The position numbers and the translations under genes were made by a program. Positions 1-11,348 of a DNA stretch of 64,000 nucleotides are shown here, one piece after another. Positions within the stretch are counted from its first letter, which is position 1; the number at the start of each line of letters is the position of its first letter. The stretch lies in NCBI GenBank assembly GCA_930367215.1, contig OV884056.1, forward strand, positions 39,308,308 to 39,372,307, in the 5' to 3' direction. Origin of the DNA: Pollenia angustigena (Eukaryota; Arthropoda; Insecta; Diptera; Polleniidae). A model generated the notes under the pieces. The model searched no databases and was not told the origin of the DNA. It worked only from the letters and a program-made list of their open reading frames with translations.

Positions 1-282
1 ACAAGGAAATACAAACAGCTACAATATTTTGCATTTGCACTTTCGCAAGACCATTCGCATCAAACACTGAACTCCGCTAATGTTTGCAGCAGACCTGGGC
101 GATTTGCACCACTTCTGCATTACCATTAAATTTATCATAAAATATTTTAATGCAAAATTCACATATAAAATTTGAATTAAAAAACATAAACGCAATTGCC
201 GCTAGAGTTTTTCATTTGCCAGACATTCTCATATCCCAGGAAAGCGGGATTTATTTTTTAATTTCCCGGGAATTGCAACATA

Positions 283-1046
283 TAATGGTGCCTATTGCAA
301 AATAAGAACATTTACATGAAAACAAAAACAAAACAAAACTAAATTGACAAAAATTGTTTTTGTTATCTATACATTTCTAAAATAAAATTAACGCGAGAGT
401 TGTAACCAGTGTTCGAAAATAAACAGTACATTATTTAACGTTCGGCTCACACACCCAGGAACGATATCAATTTTTTTAGTGATTGTGTTGACATAAATAA
501 CCCTTAATACCGTTCGTAGCTATTTTCTTCGTTAAAAAACAGAACAATTGTAGTGATACTTTAGACAAACATTATATTTTAATGTTCTATAATGTTTTTT
601 TCGTGTGTGTATTTTGTTTTTGTAAAAATGTTTTTTTTTACTAGCCAAAAGGGACGAACATTAACGAGCCGAACCGAACACATTTAAGTTTGTGGATTTT
701 CAAAAAAAAACCGAACGGAATTAAATGTTCACATCTTTAGTTGAGTTTGATAAAAACAGTAATATTTTTGTGTTCGAAAGATGACTAACAGGGAAACGTT
801 ATTTTTTTTTTTTAATGATTTTCAATACAATAATGGCGTTTGTGTTTTCCACAAATCTACCGAACCAAACATTAAAAAACGATATTTAGTGTTTATTTTC
901 GAACACTGGTTGTAACGCGTTTCTTTCTCTTTTAAAAACTGTAAATGTTGTATGACAAACAAAAACAATGTTTTGTTTTTGTTTTCATGTAAATGTTCGC
1001 TTCTTCGACGCGTCGCGACGCGTATTTTGGAATAGCCACCAATATT
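283..1046. repeat. Inverted-repeat (foldback-like) element with long decayed arms
   Basis: The arms at about 283-450 and 880-1046 are reverse complements of each other over most of their length. Matching blocks include the GTGTTCGAAAATAAAC block near 410 and its complement near 893, a GAACATTTACATGAAAAC block near 304 against about 980, and a TGGTGCCTATTGCAAAATA block at the left edge against a near match at the right edge. The right arm holds an extra block that includes a perfect 16-bp palindrome at 1008-1023. No coding potential is seen, and the short minus-strand ORF here (822-1076) is a by-product. I cannot define a target duplication. Bases 1-282 hold nothing I recognise. Confidence 0.6.
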
Positions 1047-2580
1047 TATTTGAACAAAAAAGAAATAACAATTCATGAGCTCTATTTAATAAGTTTATCA
1101 ATGTTATTAAAAGAACATTTTGAATTTGAAGCCGCAATTAATATATTTGCACCTAGATGAAAACCCTAATTTCATTAAATAACTTAAACAAATACTTTTA
1201 TGTAAATATGTACATATTATATCAACCAAAACAAAACTTTTCTATTCTTAATTCAGTCTTTAGCACTCTGTATTTATTTCTGAAAACTATTCATAATCGA
1301 TTTGTTTTTGTTTACATTTTCAAATAAAAATAGGCCATCCGTGATTAATAATTCAATTTGTTGATTGTTTGTGAACATTTTTCATAAAGAAAAAAATATG
1401 TATAAAAATATCTTAATATAATAGTTAATAGTATTTTAACCACTCACACATGTTTGATTTCTGCTTCTTATATTCTTAATAGAAATAAATGTAAGTAAAT
1501 TGTCACTTTCTTAATAAATTCTCAAATAAAAGAAATACAAATATTATTAAACTTCACTAATGTGATTAGTAAATTTTTCAATAAATACCAAAATAAAATT
1601 ATTATAACAGCAAAAACAACCATAAATAAATAAACAAAAAAATACTACAATGTTTCTCTGATTTCGCATGAAACAAATAAATTAAAACATGACATATTCA
1701 ACGTAGAACAAATATGTATGCATCTACCGGTTAGGGTTAGGTACCCTCAATAACACTATGCCACAAAACAACTAACCTCAAAAATAAGTAATTTTCTACA
1801 CTAAATTGAGGCTGCTGAAAACGAAAATGACATTTTTTTATTTTCTAAAGTAGCGTTTTCGAGATATAAGCGAAAATAGTGTCTGTAGTTGTTTAAGGTA
1901 TTTCGATCTCGAGAACTGTTCAATTGAATTTTACAAGACTTAAACTTCTGCAAAGATATATATTTTCTCTTTCAGCCCATATCTATACTGTGTGGATCGG
2001 ATACAGATTTACTAAGCGTCATCACCTTAAACTTGAACAAAATGTAAATTTTTTATGTTTTTTCAAAATTCACCATTTAAATTCGCTCCAGTAAGGCAAT
2101 AAAAAACATTTTAAACATTTTTTTTAAATGTATCTTTTACAATAATTAGTATCGTGGTTAGTTTTGTTGACCTGTACCTACCCACCCTGAAGGAAACCTG
2201 GGTGCAAGTGCCTCCAAGTCACCAGTTTTGTCGACTATATTTGTGACATTGTCATCGAAGTGTCTACACTACATTACATTTGCCACTATATTTGGCTTTA
2301 ATACGAAAAAGATTTTATCAATAACAACTGAGAAGTACAATTCTTATAAAAGTTGAAGAAATAATAAAAAAAAGATTGTTATGATTTCGTATTCTTACAA
2401 AAATTGTAGACTACTTTTACTAAAATGTACTAGCGATTCTCTGGTTCCAATGTCTACATATGTTCCCAAAGGAACTACCTAGTCAGTACCTAGTCAGTAG
2501 TACCAACGTCAGTAGTAGATTTCCAATGACACGCACATGTAGAATGTCTATTGTAAATAACATTGCCTGGGGTATAACAA
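1047..2580. other. No gene seen; AT-rich spacer
   Basis: AT-rich DNA without a supported ORF, RNA gene or complete repeat. At about 2137-2170 there is a short match to the 3-prime end of the SINE family described at 8.4 and 40 kb, in reverse orientation, followed by unrelated sequence. This could be a truncated SINE tail or a family sharing the same tail. Confidence 0.4.
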
Positions 2581-2635
2581 GTCACTAGCACTGGTGACTG
2601 TGTCAATAGTGAATCAGTACAGATTCACTAGTGAC
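2581..2635. repeat. Nested hairpin built from TCACTAG/AGTGAATC words
   Basis: The outer arms GTCACTAG (2581-2588) and CTAGTGAC (2628-2635) enclose a tighter stem, TAGTGAATC (2607-2615) against GATTCACTA (2622-2630), with a six-base loop. The preceding 150 bases are rich in CAGTA and TAGT words. It may be the end of an unrecognised element; no ORF is supported. Confidence 0.45.
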
Positions 2636-2992
2636 ATTTTCTGCAGGGCATGTTCTGTAACTTTAGTGCTGCCATCGGCAACCTATACTATTACATTTTG
2701 CGATTATATGCGTTGTACGAATTTTACATATGTTGTTGTTAATGTTGTTAAATTCTCTGCAATGTGTGTGCACATGTACATAATAAAAGAGCATACAAGA
2801 GAATAAAAGAGAAAAGAGAAAACGCGGCGCCCTGATTTTGCCGATGGCAGCTTTAGTGAGAACTTCTTGCATCGGAAAGATGTGAAACAAAATATTCCAT
2901 CGTTTCTCGAAAAGTGAGAGAAATGTGTGTCTGTAACTCATGTCGAAATCTTTCAAAAGAGATTACGTCGTTATGTTATAAATGTCATTATA

Positions 2993-3058
2993 TTGCACTC
3001 GAAGCCGATGTGACATTGCAAACGTTCAGGACGCCAGTAGCACATATCGTTGACGGCG
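2993..3058 (+). repeat. 66-bp direct repeat, left copy, flanking a broken transposase
   Basis: This block matches 4853-4918 with four mismatches in 66 bases. The right copy is in frame with the end of the transposase remnant. In the left copy the same reading stays open past the block and stops soon after. Both copies end at the same word, TGACGGCG. The left copy is followed directly by CACAGTG, the right copy by unrelated sequence. It could be a duplicated 3-prime coding fragment, or flanking DNA duplicated by a rearrangement. Confidence 0.7.
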
Positions 3059-3603
3059 CACAGTGTGGCTTTTGTTACTTTTAGGATGCCAAAAGAAGAA
3101 AAAAAAAGGTTCTCCGATTTTAATAATTTTATGCTATGTAATATTAAAATGTACAACTATTACGAATTTGTACTCAAAACAAAACAAAAAACAACAGTTA
3201 ACATGATAACAGTTATCAAACTTGTGTCACTGTGACAAGTGTAGTAAATCCGTTTATAGTTTTCGTTTTTTGTTGAACTTTGCGGTGGCATTACTATTGT
3301 TTGGCAAAATATTTTTACAAAAGTCTTTTTGCATTTATTAGGTTGGAACCTGGTAAGTTTCTGAAGCTTTGTTTCATTATTTTAACTTTTAATCAATGAA
3401 AATATGCAATCACTAAAAATTGAGTGATATCCTAAAATGTGTGTTTTTCGATAGAGAAAAACTTGCATGATTCTGTAGAATTCTGTTAAGTGATTATATT
3501 AAGATTGAAGGTTAATATATCTAGTTTCAGATTCCACAATAAGTTTTTCCTTCTTTTTTGCTTCTTTCTGCGATATTTTAATTTTTTCGCAAAAAAAAAA
3601 AAA

Positions 3604-4941
3604 ATGGCAGTTCCACGAAATGCGCTCTTTGATGTTTGGCTCACAAGCAAGAAAGAATACAAAAATTATGCCGTATATAATCACATTTGCAATATAAATG
3701 GAAAAGATGTGGACCATCTTAAATTAAAAAAGTTTGTGAACAAACTGTCTTTTGATTTTCGGTCAAGATGGCAACATGCTGCTCGCATGAATAGTCGTTT
3801 TTGGCAACAAAATTCTAAATGGTTGTCAAAAGATCTGAACTTTTCAGATTATATTCTTGATGTTGGGGCAAATACATCTCGCAATATATCGAAGACAGGA
3901 AGGCCTGAAAAAAACTTTTCTGAATCTTCTTTGCGCTCAAAGAAGCGAAAAGCTAAGGAGCTTATGAGCAATCATGATAACGACCAATTATTAATGGCAG
4001 CGGAAATGTAAGATTATCTGTAAAAAGAAATTCTGCAAAAATACCACAAGACTTGGCCGTGACTTCTCCATCAAGAGGCACTGCATTAAAGGAAACTCGA
4101 TTATCTAATGAGAACATGAAAAGTTTGTCACCAGATCAAGCACTTGCGATGATTATTGATCACATGATTATAACCTTATCAGGCAGCATACTTCAGAAAT
4201 AAGCCATAAAATATATCCTTCATACAACTGTGTAAAAAAATCAAAGACTTTATGCTACCCTGAACAAATAACCGTAACGGAAACTTATGCTGCGATTGGA
4301 TTGCAATCGCTAATTGATCACAGTTTAAAAAGATTGTGTGCTGCACAAGATGAAGTGTTGCTTTCCGTTCGCGAAATTGGAGATGTAAATGCAATCATAA
4401 AATGGGGATGTGACAACAGAGCATTTACAAGCAAAAATTTTCGGAAGAAAACCAATCTGATAACAGTATGTTTTTCATTTCACTAGTTCTCCTTCAAATG
4501 CATACAACAGTTAACGAACGAAAGATTATAATATGGAATAACCCTACTCCATCTTCTACAAAATAATGCCGGCCGGTAAAATTTATATTTACAATAGAAA
4601 CACGAGACGTTTTTTCAAGGGAGGTTAAATATGTCCAAGACCAAATTTCGGATCTGGAACCTACAACAATTCAAACAGAGAAACTAAACTTTAATGTGAA
4701 AAGTACACTTATCTTGTGCATGATTGACGGCAAAGTTTGTAATGCTTTGTCGGCATATACATCGTCTCAAAAATGTTATATATGTGGGGCTTCACCGAAA
4801 GAAATGAATAATTGTAGTGCCTTATCGGAAAAACAAGTTGACGAAAGCATGCTTGCACTCGAAGCCGATGTGACATTGCAGATGTTCAGAACGCCAGTAA
4901 CACATATCGTTGACGGCGACCAAAATTTACCAAAAATTTAA
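3604..4941 (+). pseudogene. Decayed DNA transposase with CxxC knuckle, possibly RAG1/Transib-related
   Basis: A single ancestral reading frame can be followed through several breaks. It begins at ATG 3604 in good context (the longer in-frame start at 3490 only adds a low-complexity leader) and runs to a stop at 4009. It continues about 4011-4160, shifts frame, runs about 4180-4484, and resumes near 4530 with one in-frame TAA inside a PSSTK-stop-CRP stretch. The last open part ends at 4941. Recognisable parts are an N-terminal basic region with VDHLKLKKFVNKLSFDFR, a middle part with an IIKWGCDN acidic residue, and a C-terminal part with MIDGKVCNAL followed by CYICGASPKEMN, a CxxC knuckle. This order resembles a widespread family of uncharacterised animal proteins that I associate, from memory and without a search, with RAG1/Transib-like transposases. 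The C-terminal catalytic region is missing, so the copy is dead. Family assignment is an inference. Confidence 0.55.
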
Positions 4942-5149
4942 AATTTTTCAACGACGGCGGCGAAAATACAACCGTCGGCTATACCAAATTGTGTAAAGAG
5001 CGACTTTAATGTTTGTTGTTTGCAAACGAGCTTTAAAGACATTCGTATATTTTATTAAAATGTTAAAAGCAAAATAATAAAACAATGAAAAATGTGCCAA
5101 GAACAAAATAATATTATTATTATTCTTTGCATTTTTAATTGTTTTTTAG

Positions 5150-5417
5150 TGTTAACATTTTTTTCGCCCCATTTTTATTCGTGAGTTTATTTGACAGTTC
5201 AAAGCGGGAACTTTTCTCACCAAAATGTTACAGACACACTTTTTCTGTAAATTGGCGAGTAATTTCCTTACGTGACAGCTTGTACTCGCCAAAAAAGTTA
5301 CAGACACAATTAAGTGAGAAAAACAGCTGTTTGTTTCAATTTATGGCATTTTTGTTTCATTTCACACATTTCAATCGAAAACTTTCTCGACGCGAGAGTT
5401 ACAGAACATGGGCACTG
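5150..5417 (+). repeat. Dispersed ~265-bp repeat, copy 1
   Basis: Matches 26296-26565 in the same orientation at roughly 85 percent identity by eye. Shared landmarks in order are a TCGCCCCATTTTT block, AAAGCGGGAAC, two ACAGACACA words, ACTCGCC, a GTTTGTTTCAAT block, TTCTCGACGCGAGAGTTAC and finally AACATGGGCACTG. It has no coding potential. Copy 1 abuts the tail of a SINE relic, so one inserted next to the other. Confidence 0.65.
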
Positions 5418-5745
5418 TTTATGGTTTTCAATCCAAATTTTATATTTTTAATCAGGCTTAAGTTCATCAAATTTAATTTTCATTAAATTACATTTTCTGA
5501 AAAAAAAAATTTATTGATAGATAAGTCTTCATTCTAAACTGCCGCGGGCTCGAACGCAGGTTTTCACGCACAGGTTACCCACACATGTTCCGTTTGTAAC
5601 CACACAATCTCCTCAGAGGCTTTTGCCGTTTAACACACACAGCTATTGACAACTGCTGGCAGTTAAAAACCAAATATCAATCTTCAAACCAAATTGTATT
5701 TAACCTTTGGTAGATCGAAAATTGCTTTGAATGATTATTGAAAAC
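5418..5745 (-). repeat. Degenerate tRNA-derived SINE, copy 1
   Basis: Read on the minus strand it follows the same order as the better copies at 39.5 and 40.1 kb: a leader with GATCTACCAAAGG and a TACAATTTGGTTT block, a tRNA-like region, then the AT-rich body ending with AAACCAT. The B box is damaged (GCTCGAACGC on the plus strand). It is clearly older than the other copies. The family's identity is argued at the 40.1-kb copy. Confidence 0.6.
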
Positions 5746-5976
5746 ATCCGAATTTGAATTTTCATAAGAAACATTTTTTTATCCATGCTTTTAGGAAGTA
5801 TGCTTTCACTTATCGGTCTATTCCAAGATACCGGATAACTTCATAAATGCAATGTTGCAAAGATTCACTGAAAGTGAATGCGTTGACAAAGCATCACAAA
5901 TAAAAACAATGCACAAATGTTACAACCGTATTGCAGTGAAGACGGTTAGCATTTAATGAACTAAAATCATTGGTTT

Positions 5977-6180
5977 TAGATAAGTTTCTATGAATTATAT
6001 GCCTTTCAGTGTTGCATTGCAACACTGCAACACAAACTGCGGTTTCGCGTTTATCTCGAAAACGCTTCTTGAGAAAAATAGATAAGTTTCTATGAATTAT
6101 ATGCCTTTCAGTGTTGCATTGCAACACTGCAACAAAAACTGGGTTTTCGCGTTTATCTCGAAAACGCTTCTTGAGAAAAA
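5977..6180. repeat. Two-unit tandem duplication, period 102 bp
   Basis: Units 5977-6078 and 6079-6180 are nearly identical. Each contains a near-palindrome around GTGTTGCATTGCAACAC and ends with AAACGCTTCTTGAGAAAAATA. The duplication gives a minus-strand ORF with an internal protein repeat; I see no sign that it is a gene. The high identity implies a recent duplication. Confidence 0.85.
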
Positions 6181-6189
6181 TAAATGAAT

Positions 6190-7560
6190 GCAATACTCGT
6201 GTTCAGAAGCCCCGATTTAGTTAGTTTAGAAAAAAATCTCATTTTTGAGGTTATGGAAAAAGTTAAAAATTTGTGAAACAGTGTTATCAATTAAATCTTC
6301 TACAGCAAAAAAATACAAGTAAGAAAGTATAGTCGATCAAGTTAGACCATGCGATAATCACACCACATATTGACAAACATATTTTTTCGAGAGTGTACCC
6401 TATTAGGAACCCCTTAACAATTCTCTAACTTTTACCAACTAACGTTAACGTTAATTTTACCGGCACAGTTTATTGCTTACGGTAACAATACAGCAATTCA
6501 GTAACTCAATTTTAAAAACATAGGTAAACATTTCAATCAAGTGGTATCTTTGTTAATTAATTAGTATATTTAACGAACACTGCCATCGAGTGCAAATTAC
6601 TTCTCGTGTGGAACGACTTAAAGTACTTTCGAAACTAACAAAACCCCATTTTGGATTTGATAATGTAGCGAAAATTGCAAAACTTCGGAAAATTTGCATA
6701 AATAGCGAAAATTTTTAATATTTCAAACAAGCCATATACATAATTGATTAAAAAGTCGCTAAAACTATAAGGAATTGCAAAAATTCGGTAAAAATTGTTA
6801 AATTAGCGGCAATTCGCAAAAAATTGCAAACAGCGGCTATTGATTACAGGAAAAATCGCTTATATCGCGAACATGGCTAAAATTCGCGAAAAACTGCAAA
6901 CTTAGAAAAAATCGTAAAATTTATTTGAAATCGCTTAAAAAACAAATTGTCGATGACTTAACATCCATAGATATATGCACCTTAAGACCGGTACATTCCT
7001 GTGGTAGCTTTTAGCTTCAAAAATTTGTAGATAATTATCATACTACCCACCTTTAAGAGAACAACATATGTATGCAGGTACTTGTACTGAAATCAAATAT
7101 GAAAACAAAAAAGCTTCTTTAATCTTTGAATGTACGTACTAACTAGACAATATAAACACTAACAGCCAGCCAGCCAGCCAGCCAGCAACATCATCGTCAT
7201 GAACAATTGTTGCTTGTTTCTTTTTTGTTTCAATTGTACTTTTTTTCTTTATTTGACTGTAATACTTGTGCTTAATACACAAACAACAAATCAATCGATA
7301 GGAATTATCGAAATCGTTCGCAATTTTTTTGTTTTTGTATATTTTTACCATTTGGTTTATTTGTGAAAATTGTATTTCCATTTCAGTTTTTTCATTTTAA
7401 TTTCTAAAAGAGTCTATTGCGTTGAAACAGAAAAAAAACAAAAAAAAAAAAAAAAACCATCATAATTTAGTACATTATTGTGCACGAAACACACACGTAA
7501 ATTAACTGAAAATTAAAGCGCGGCGGTATTAAATTATACAAATTTGTATTGATGTGTTTC
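6190..7560. other. No gene seen; simple and quasi-periodic AT-rich DNA
   Basis: At 6315-6345 an ACAAGTAAGAAAGTATAGTC word is shared with 42944-42965 and looks like the start of a dispersed fly repeat that is otherwise lost here. From 6660 to 6960 the words GCGAAAATT and AATTGCAAA recur irregularly. A run of CCAG units lies at about 7167-7185. Long A runs at 7429-7457 precede the exon described next. Confidence 0.4.
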
Positions 7561-7561
7561 A

Positions 7562-8019
7562 GAAAAAATACAGAAAAAGAGTTAAGTCTAGAAAAAAAAT
7601 TTTAAGCAGTGATTGTATGCAAAAATTGGGAAAATATTTTACAAAGTTATCAACATATTTTACAAAAAAAAAAGTATAAAAATATTGAAAGTGAAAAAAT
7701 AAATAAATCAGAACACATTGTTTTTATTTTCCTTTAAGCAAAAAATAAAAAAAATTGTTAATTGAATTATACAGAAATAAAATAAAAGAGAGAAAATCGG
7801 TGTAAAAATACCATGTCATGTATTGGTTGGATGGTTTTACATTTGATGACAATTTAATTAATAATTCATTTCTAAGTGCAGACAGCAATGGAGAGCTAAG
7901 TGACAATAATCATCGCCTATCAAAAGCCTCCTCATCATCCGGCAACACTAATGCCAATTTCAGATCATCAAATCGTAAAGCACAAAATCTCAAAGGATTA
8001 GCAGCCACAACAAAAGCAA
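7562..8019 (+). CDS. Candidate host exon: 5-prime UTR plus N-terminal coding part, ends at splice donor
   Basis: The open frame starts at ATG 7818 and encodes 67 codons plus one base before a strong donor, CAA|GTAAGT, with the intron starting at 8020. The unspliced frame stops at 8031. The peptide opens MYWLDGFTFDDNLINNSFLS and continues as a polar stretch rich in Ser, Asn and Lys (LSKASSSSGNTNANF), which looks like an unstructured N terminus of a nuclear or cytoplasmic regulator rather than transposon protein. A possible acceptor, TGTTTCAG, ends at 7561 after a pyrimidine-rich tract, so the exon may be internal with a long A-rich leader. An upstream ATG at 7813 opens a short overlapping frame. 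Codon third positions are mixed, unlike the decayed ORFs elsewhere. I do not recognise the protein. No following exon is identified in the window. Confidence 0.5.
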
Positions 8020-8409
8020 GTAAGTTTGCTTAATCAAAAAAATTTCTTATTTTACCTTAAAAACTTTCCCATAAATATTTATTTTACTGTTTAACAAGTA
8101 TTTCGAGAGAACTTCAAATTGTACGTTTAAATTTTATTGTTTATTTATCAACAAGTATTTGAATATGTTAAATATTTATTGAGGCAATTTCTGCCAGCAT
8201 TTGCATGAATTTCCAATCGATTGCATTAGTTTCAAACGAAAAACTTACAAAACAATTTATTGAATGAAATAAATCAAAATATTGCAATAAAATCAAGTAC
8301 ATAAATTATAATTGTTGGAAATAATGTTCTGCAAAGAAAATGTTTGAATGATTTAAAATTACTAGATTTTAAGCACAGCAAACAAAAAGTAAATGTTGGG
8401 AAAATATTA
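8020..8409 (+). other. Start of putative intron; nothing else seen
   Basis: AT-rich sequence following the candidate donor at 8020. No ORF, repeat or RNA gene is supported up to the SINE copy that starts near 8410. Confidence 0.35.
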
Positions 8410-8735
8410 AATTTTTCTTAGAATAATTAGTATTGTGGTTATTTTGTTGAACTATTTATGGTTTTTAATCCAAATTTTTTTTATAATATTTTTAATTAGG
8501 CTTAAGTTCATGAAATTTAATTGTTATTAAATTATTTTTATGAAGAAAGGAATTTTACAACATGAAAATCAATTAAAATTGTTATTGATAAGCTTTCATT
8601 CTTGACGTGGCTCGGGCTCGAACCCTGGCCGGCAGGTTACCATGACATGTTTCGATCGCAACCACTCGATCTCCTCAGATGGATTTGCCGTCTTACACTC
8701 GCAGCCATCGACGACTGCTGACGTCACTAGTCACT
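8410..8735 (-). repeat. tRNA-derived SINE, copy 2
   Basis: On the minus strand it reads GACGTCAGCAGTCG, then the tRNA-like segment with B box GGTTCGAGCCC and an A-box-like TCGAGTGGTTGCG, then the AT-rich body ending near AATAACCACAATACTAATTA. It matches the tandem copies at 39.5 and 40.1 kb closely from the CGTCAGCAG word onward but lacks their upstream 150-base leader. Bases 8736-9020 beyond it hold nothing I recognise. Confidence 0.75.
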
Positions 8736-9020
8736 AGTTTTCTTGAAATATTATTTGCAATTTGAAATAAAATTAATATTTTTCAATGAAATTATTCGGA
8801 AACGAACAATAAGCAATGTTCTAACATGTTTTAAGTTTGATATCAAGCTTCGTGTTTGGCTTATATGGTATAGTGTAAACGATAGTATAGCAATAGTGAT
8901 GAGAGATTAAGTTTTTGTAAATGTGTATGAATCTCTGAAATCAAATTAATATTGCCTTTAGTTTTCATTACAAAATCATTCTAAACTCCCAATTACAAAT
9001 GTTGCAGTATGTCGTACAGT

Positions 9021-10612
9021 AGACCGGGTCGACTTCCATACAAAAAAAAGTTGTGTCATTCACGCCCTAGAATGAAAGATATGTCAATCAAGTTTTTAAA
9101 ACAGGAAACTTTTTTTTTGCCACGTCCCAAAATACAGCACTTTTGGTTCTTTTATGCCGCGCTGTCATTTAAAGTCCGATCTTTAATATCGAATGTCGTT
9201 GTTCATGGCTTGACAGTGGTTTAATTTTTGCCTTTGAAGACTTTTCAATCTGACACCAAACTCTGGGCGCCACTTATGCAATCTCGGCTCCTCACCCCGA
9301 AATGTACATTTTTTTAAACGAGCCAAGAAAGTCCTTATATAACTAAGTATGTCTGGCTTTTACTATGCACACTTTTATGCCACGCCTCAAAATTTAGCCC
9401 ATTTTTTCTTTTTCACATACATATTACATTAAACTAGGTAGAACCCAATACAAAAACAAACAAAAATCCACCAGCAACTTTGTAGAATAAAAGTCGTATC
9501 TATTAAGTTTCAAAAGCTTACAAAATTGTTTTGCCACGCCCATTTCTGTTTTGTACACATATCTAGCATCGGGCTAGAATATGGCTATATTTTTGTATTT
9601 AGTGCTTTTTTATGATATCTAAGATCATTCCGTTCTTTTGTTCAATTTTTTATAAATAGAAAAGAAAACCTTCTGATTCTTTGCAAGTCAAGTTTTTTTA
9701 AATACTCACTTTTTACCCACGACCTTTAATTATCCTCCATTTATAATATCCTCACATAGCAATTTCATCACCCCTAGTAATTTAATAAAAAAAAAAATAT
9801 CGCGTTAAGTACGTTAAGTAGATCTTTAGTCGCAAATATGTGTTATATAAATATGTTAAATAGTTTTGCATAGGAAAAATGAATAATCTACTAAATTTTA
9901 GATGGATTTTCATGATACGTTAAAAAAATTAGAAATAAGAAAGGAATGATCTTAAATATCATAAATACTATCAAGAATTTGAAGTAAGACTAAAGAAGCA
10001 CTAAATACAAAAATGAAGCCATATTCTAGCCATTAACAATGATACTCGATACGATGAGATTGGACTTCAATTGGCGATGCTAGATATGTATATAAAACAG
10101 AAATGGGCGTGACAAAACAATTTTCTAAGCTCTTGAAACTTAATAGATACGACTTTTATTCTGTAAAGTCGCTGGTGGTTTTTTTATTGGGTTCTACCTG
10201 GGTTAATATAGTATGTATGTGGAAAAGAAAAAAGGGGCTAAATTTTGAGGCGTGGTATAAAAGTGAGTATAATAAAAGCCAGACTTATTTAGTTTTACAA
10301 GGACTTACTTGGCACGTTTAAAAAACTTTACATTTGGGGGAAGGATCCAAGATTGCATTACTGGCGCCCACAGTTTGGTGTCTGATTGAAAAGTTATCAA
10401 AGGCAAACATGAAGCCGCTGTCAAGCCAGGAACAACGATATTCGATATGATAAGATCGGACTTTAAATGACAGCGCAACATATAAAAAACCAAAAGTGCT
10501 GTATTTTGGGGCGATGCAAAAAAAAAATTTTTCCTGTTTTAGAAACTTCATTGACAAATCTTCCATTCTAGGAGGTGACTGGCACAACTTTTTTTCGACC
10601 CATCTTATCGTA
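9021..10612. repeat. Large inverted duplication, arms about 620-670 bp
   Basis: The left arm (about 9021-9640) reads as the reverse complement of the right arm (about 9945-10612) along the whole length, with roughly 80-85 percent identity by eye. Shared landmarks include AATACAGCACTTTTGGTT, a GGCTTGACAG block, GACACCAAACT, GTCTGGCTTTTA, CCACGCCTCAAAATTTAG, AAAGTCGTATCTATTAAG and GATCATTCC. The spacer of about 300 bases at 9641-9944 is unrelated AT-rich DNA. ORFs in the arms (9009-9224, 10103-10321, 10318-10650) are by-products. It may be a foldback transposon or two copies of one dispersed repeat that landed head to head. Confidence 0.75.
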
Positions 10613-11348
10613 CATTTGTGTTTACCAATTCGCTTATACAAAGACAACATTTAAAAAATTAGCATAGATTGTTAGAAGCACTGGCCTCCTCGCTGTGGAA
10701 ACGTTGGTATTAAATGAAATCATTTGCATATGCATTGTCTACCAACCTGCAGAACAACCTAATAAGAATGTTGTGTGCCGAGCGAGTCTTGAATATGGTA
10801 TCGATCCATTACACTATAATATCCACGAGATATTCTCCACCCATCTGAGCATTGTATTCTCGAATGACTGGAGGCTTTTTATCATAGCGAAGAATATTTA
10901 ATTGTTGTTCATCAGGGTTGGTTCATCCAAAAAGTTCAATACAGACAAACATCTGTCAGTGTCAGTAGAAAACACTTGTTATCCCTCCAGATCGAATCTA
11001 TAGATTTAAGTTATGTATTCTACGCGAAATCATCTCTGCTCTTTGTTAATTTTGCTGCTATCTGGCAATGTATCGATATCAATACTATTAATCAGAAATA
11101 CGGCAAGAAAAAAATGGCTTCAAGTTTGGCTTACCATTTTGCTTACGGAAGATAGGATTTTTATATAGCAATAAATTTTTAAAACAGAAAGCGCCTATAA
11201 TTCAGCCCATTTTAAAATTGGTAAAAGTAACGATAAGCCATAGGCACTGAATTTTCAGTTGTGACCGTTATCCTCCCTTACAAAACTGCTTCGTAGTAAG
11301 GGAATGTCGATGCTTTTTAAATAATATATACATAGTTTTTTAATTTTA
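10613..11348. other. No gene seen
   Basis: A short plus-strand ORF (10695-10901, 68 codons) has no recognisable motif, no signal peptide and no convincing start context. I do not support it as a gene. The rest is AT-rich spacer. Confidence 0.35.

Noticed and set aside
822..1076. 84-codon minus-strand ORF
   Set aside because: Lies across the right arm of the inverted-repeat element; no motif.
1728..1741. GGTTAGGGTTAGG telomere-like word
   Set aside because: Only two units, internal position, and flies do not use TTAGGG telomeric repeats.
3059..3234. A short Transib-like element between CACAGTG (3059) and CACTGTG (near 3228-3234)
   Set aside because: Beyond the heptamers the ends do not match well and the flanks (CGGCG and ACAAG) are not a duplication.
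3499..3717. Minus-strand ORF opposite the transposase start
   Set aside because: Antisense shadow of the transposase frame.
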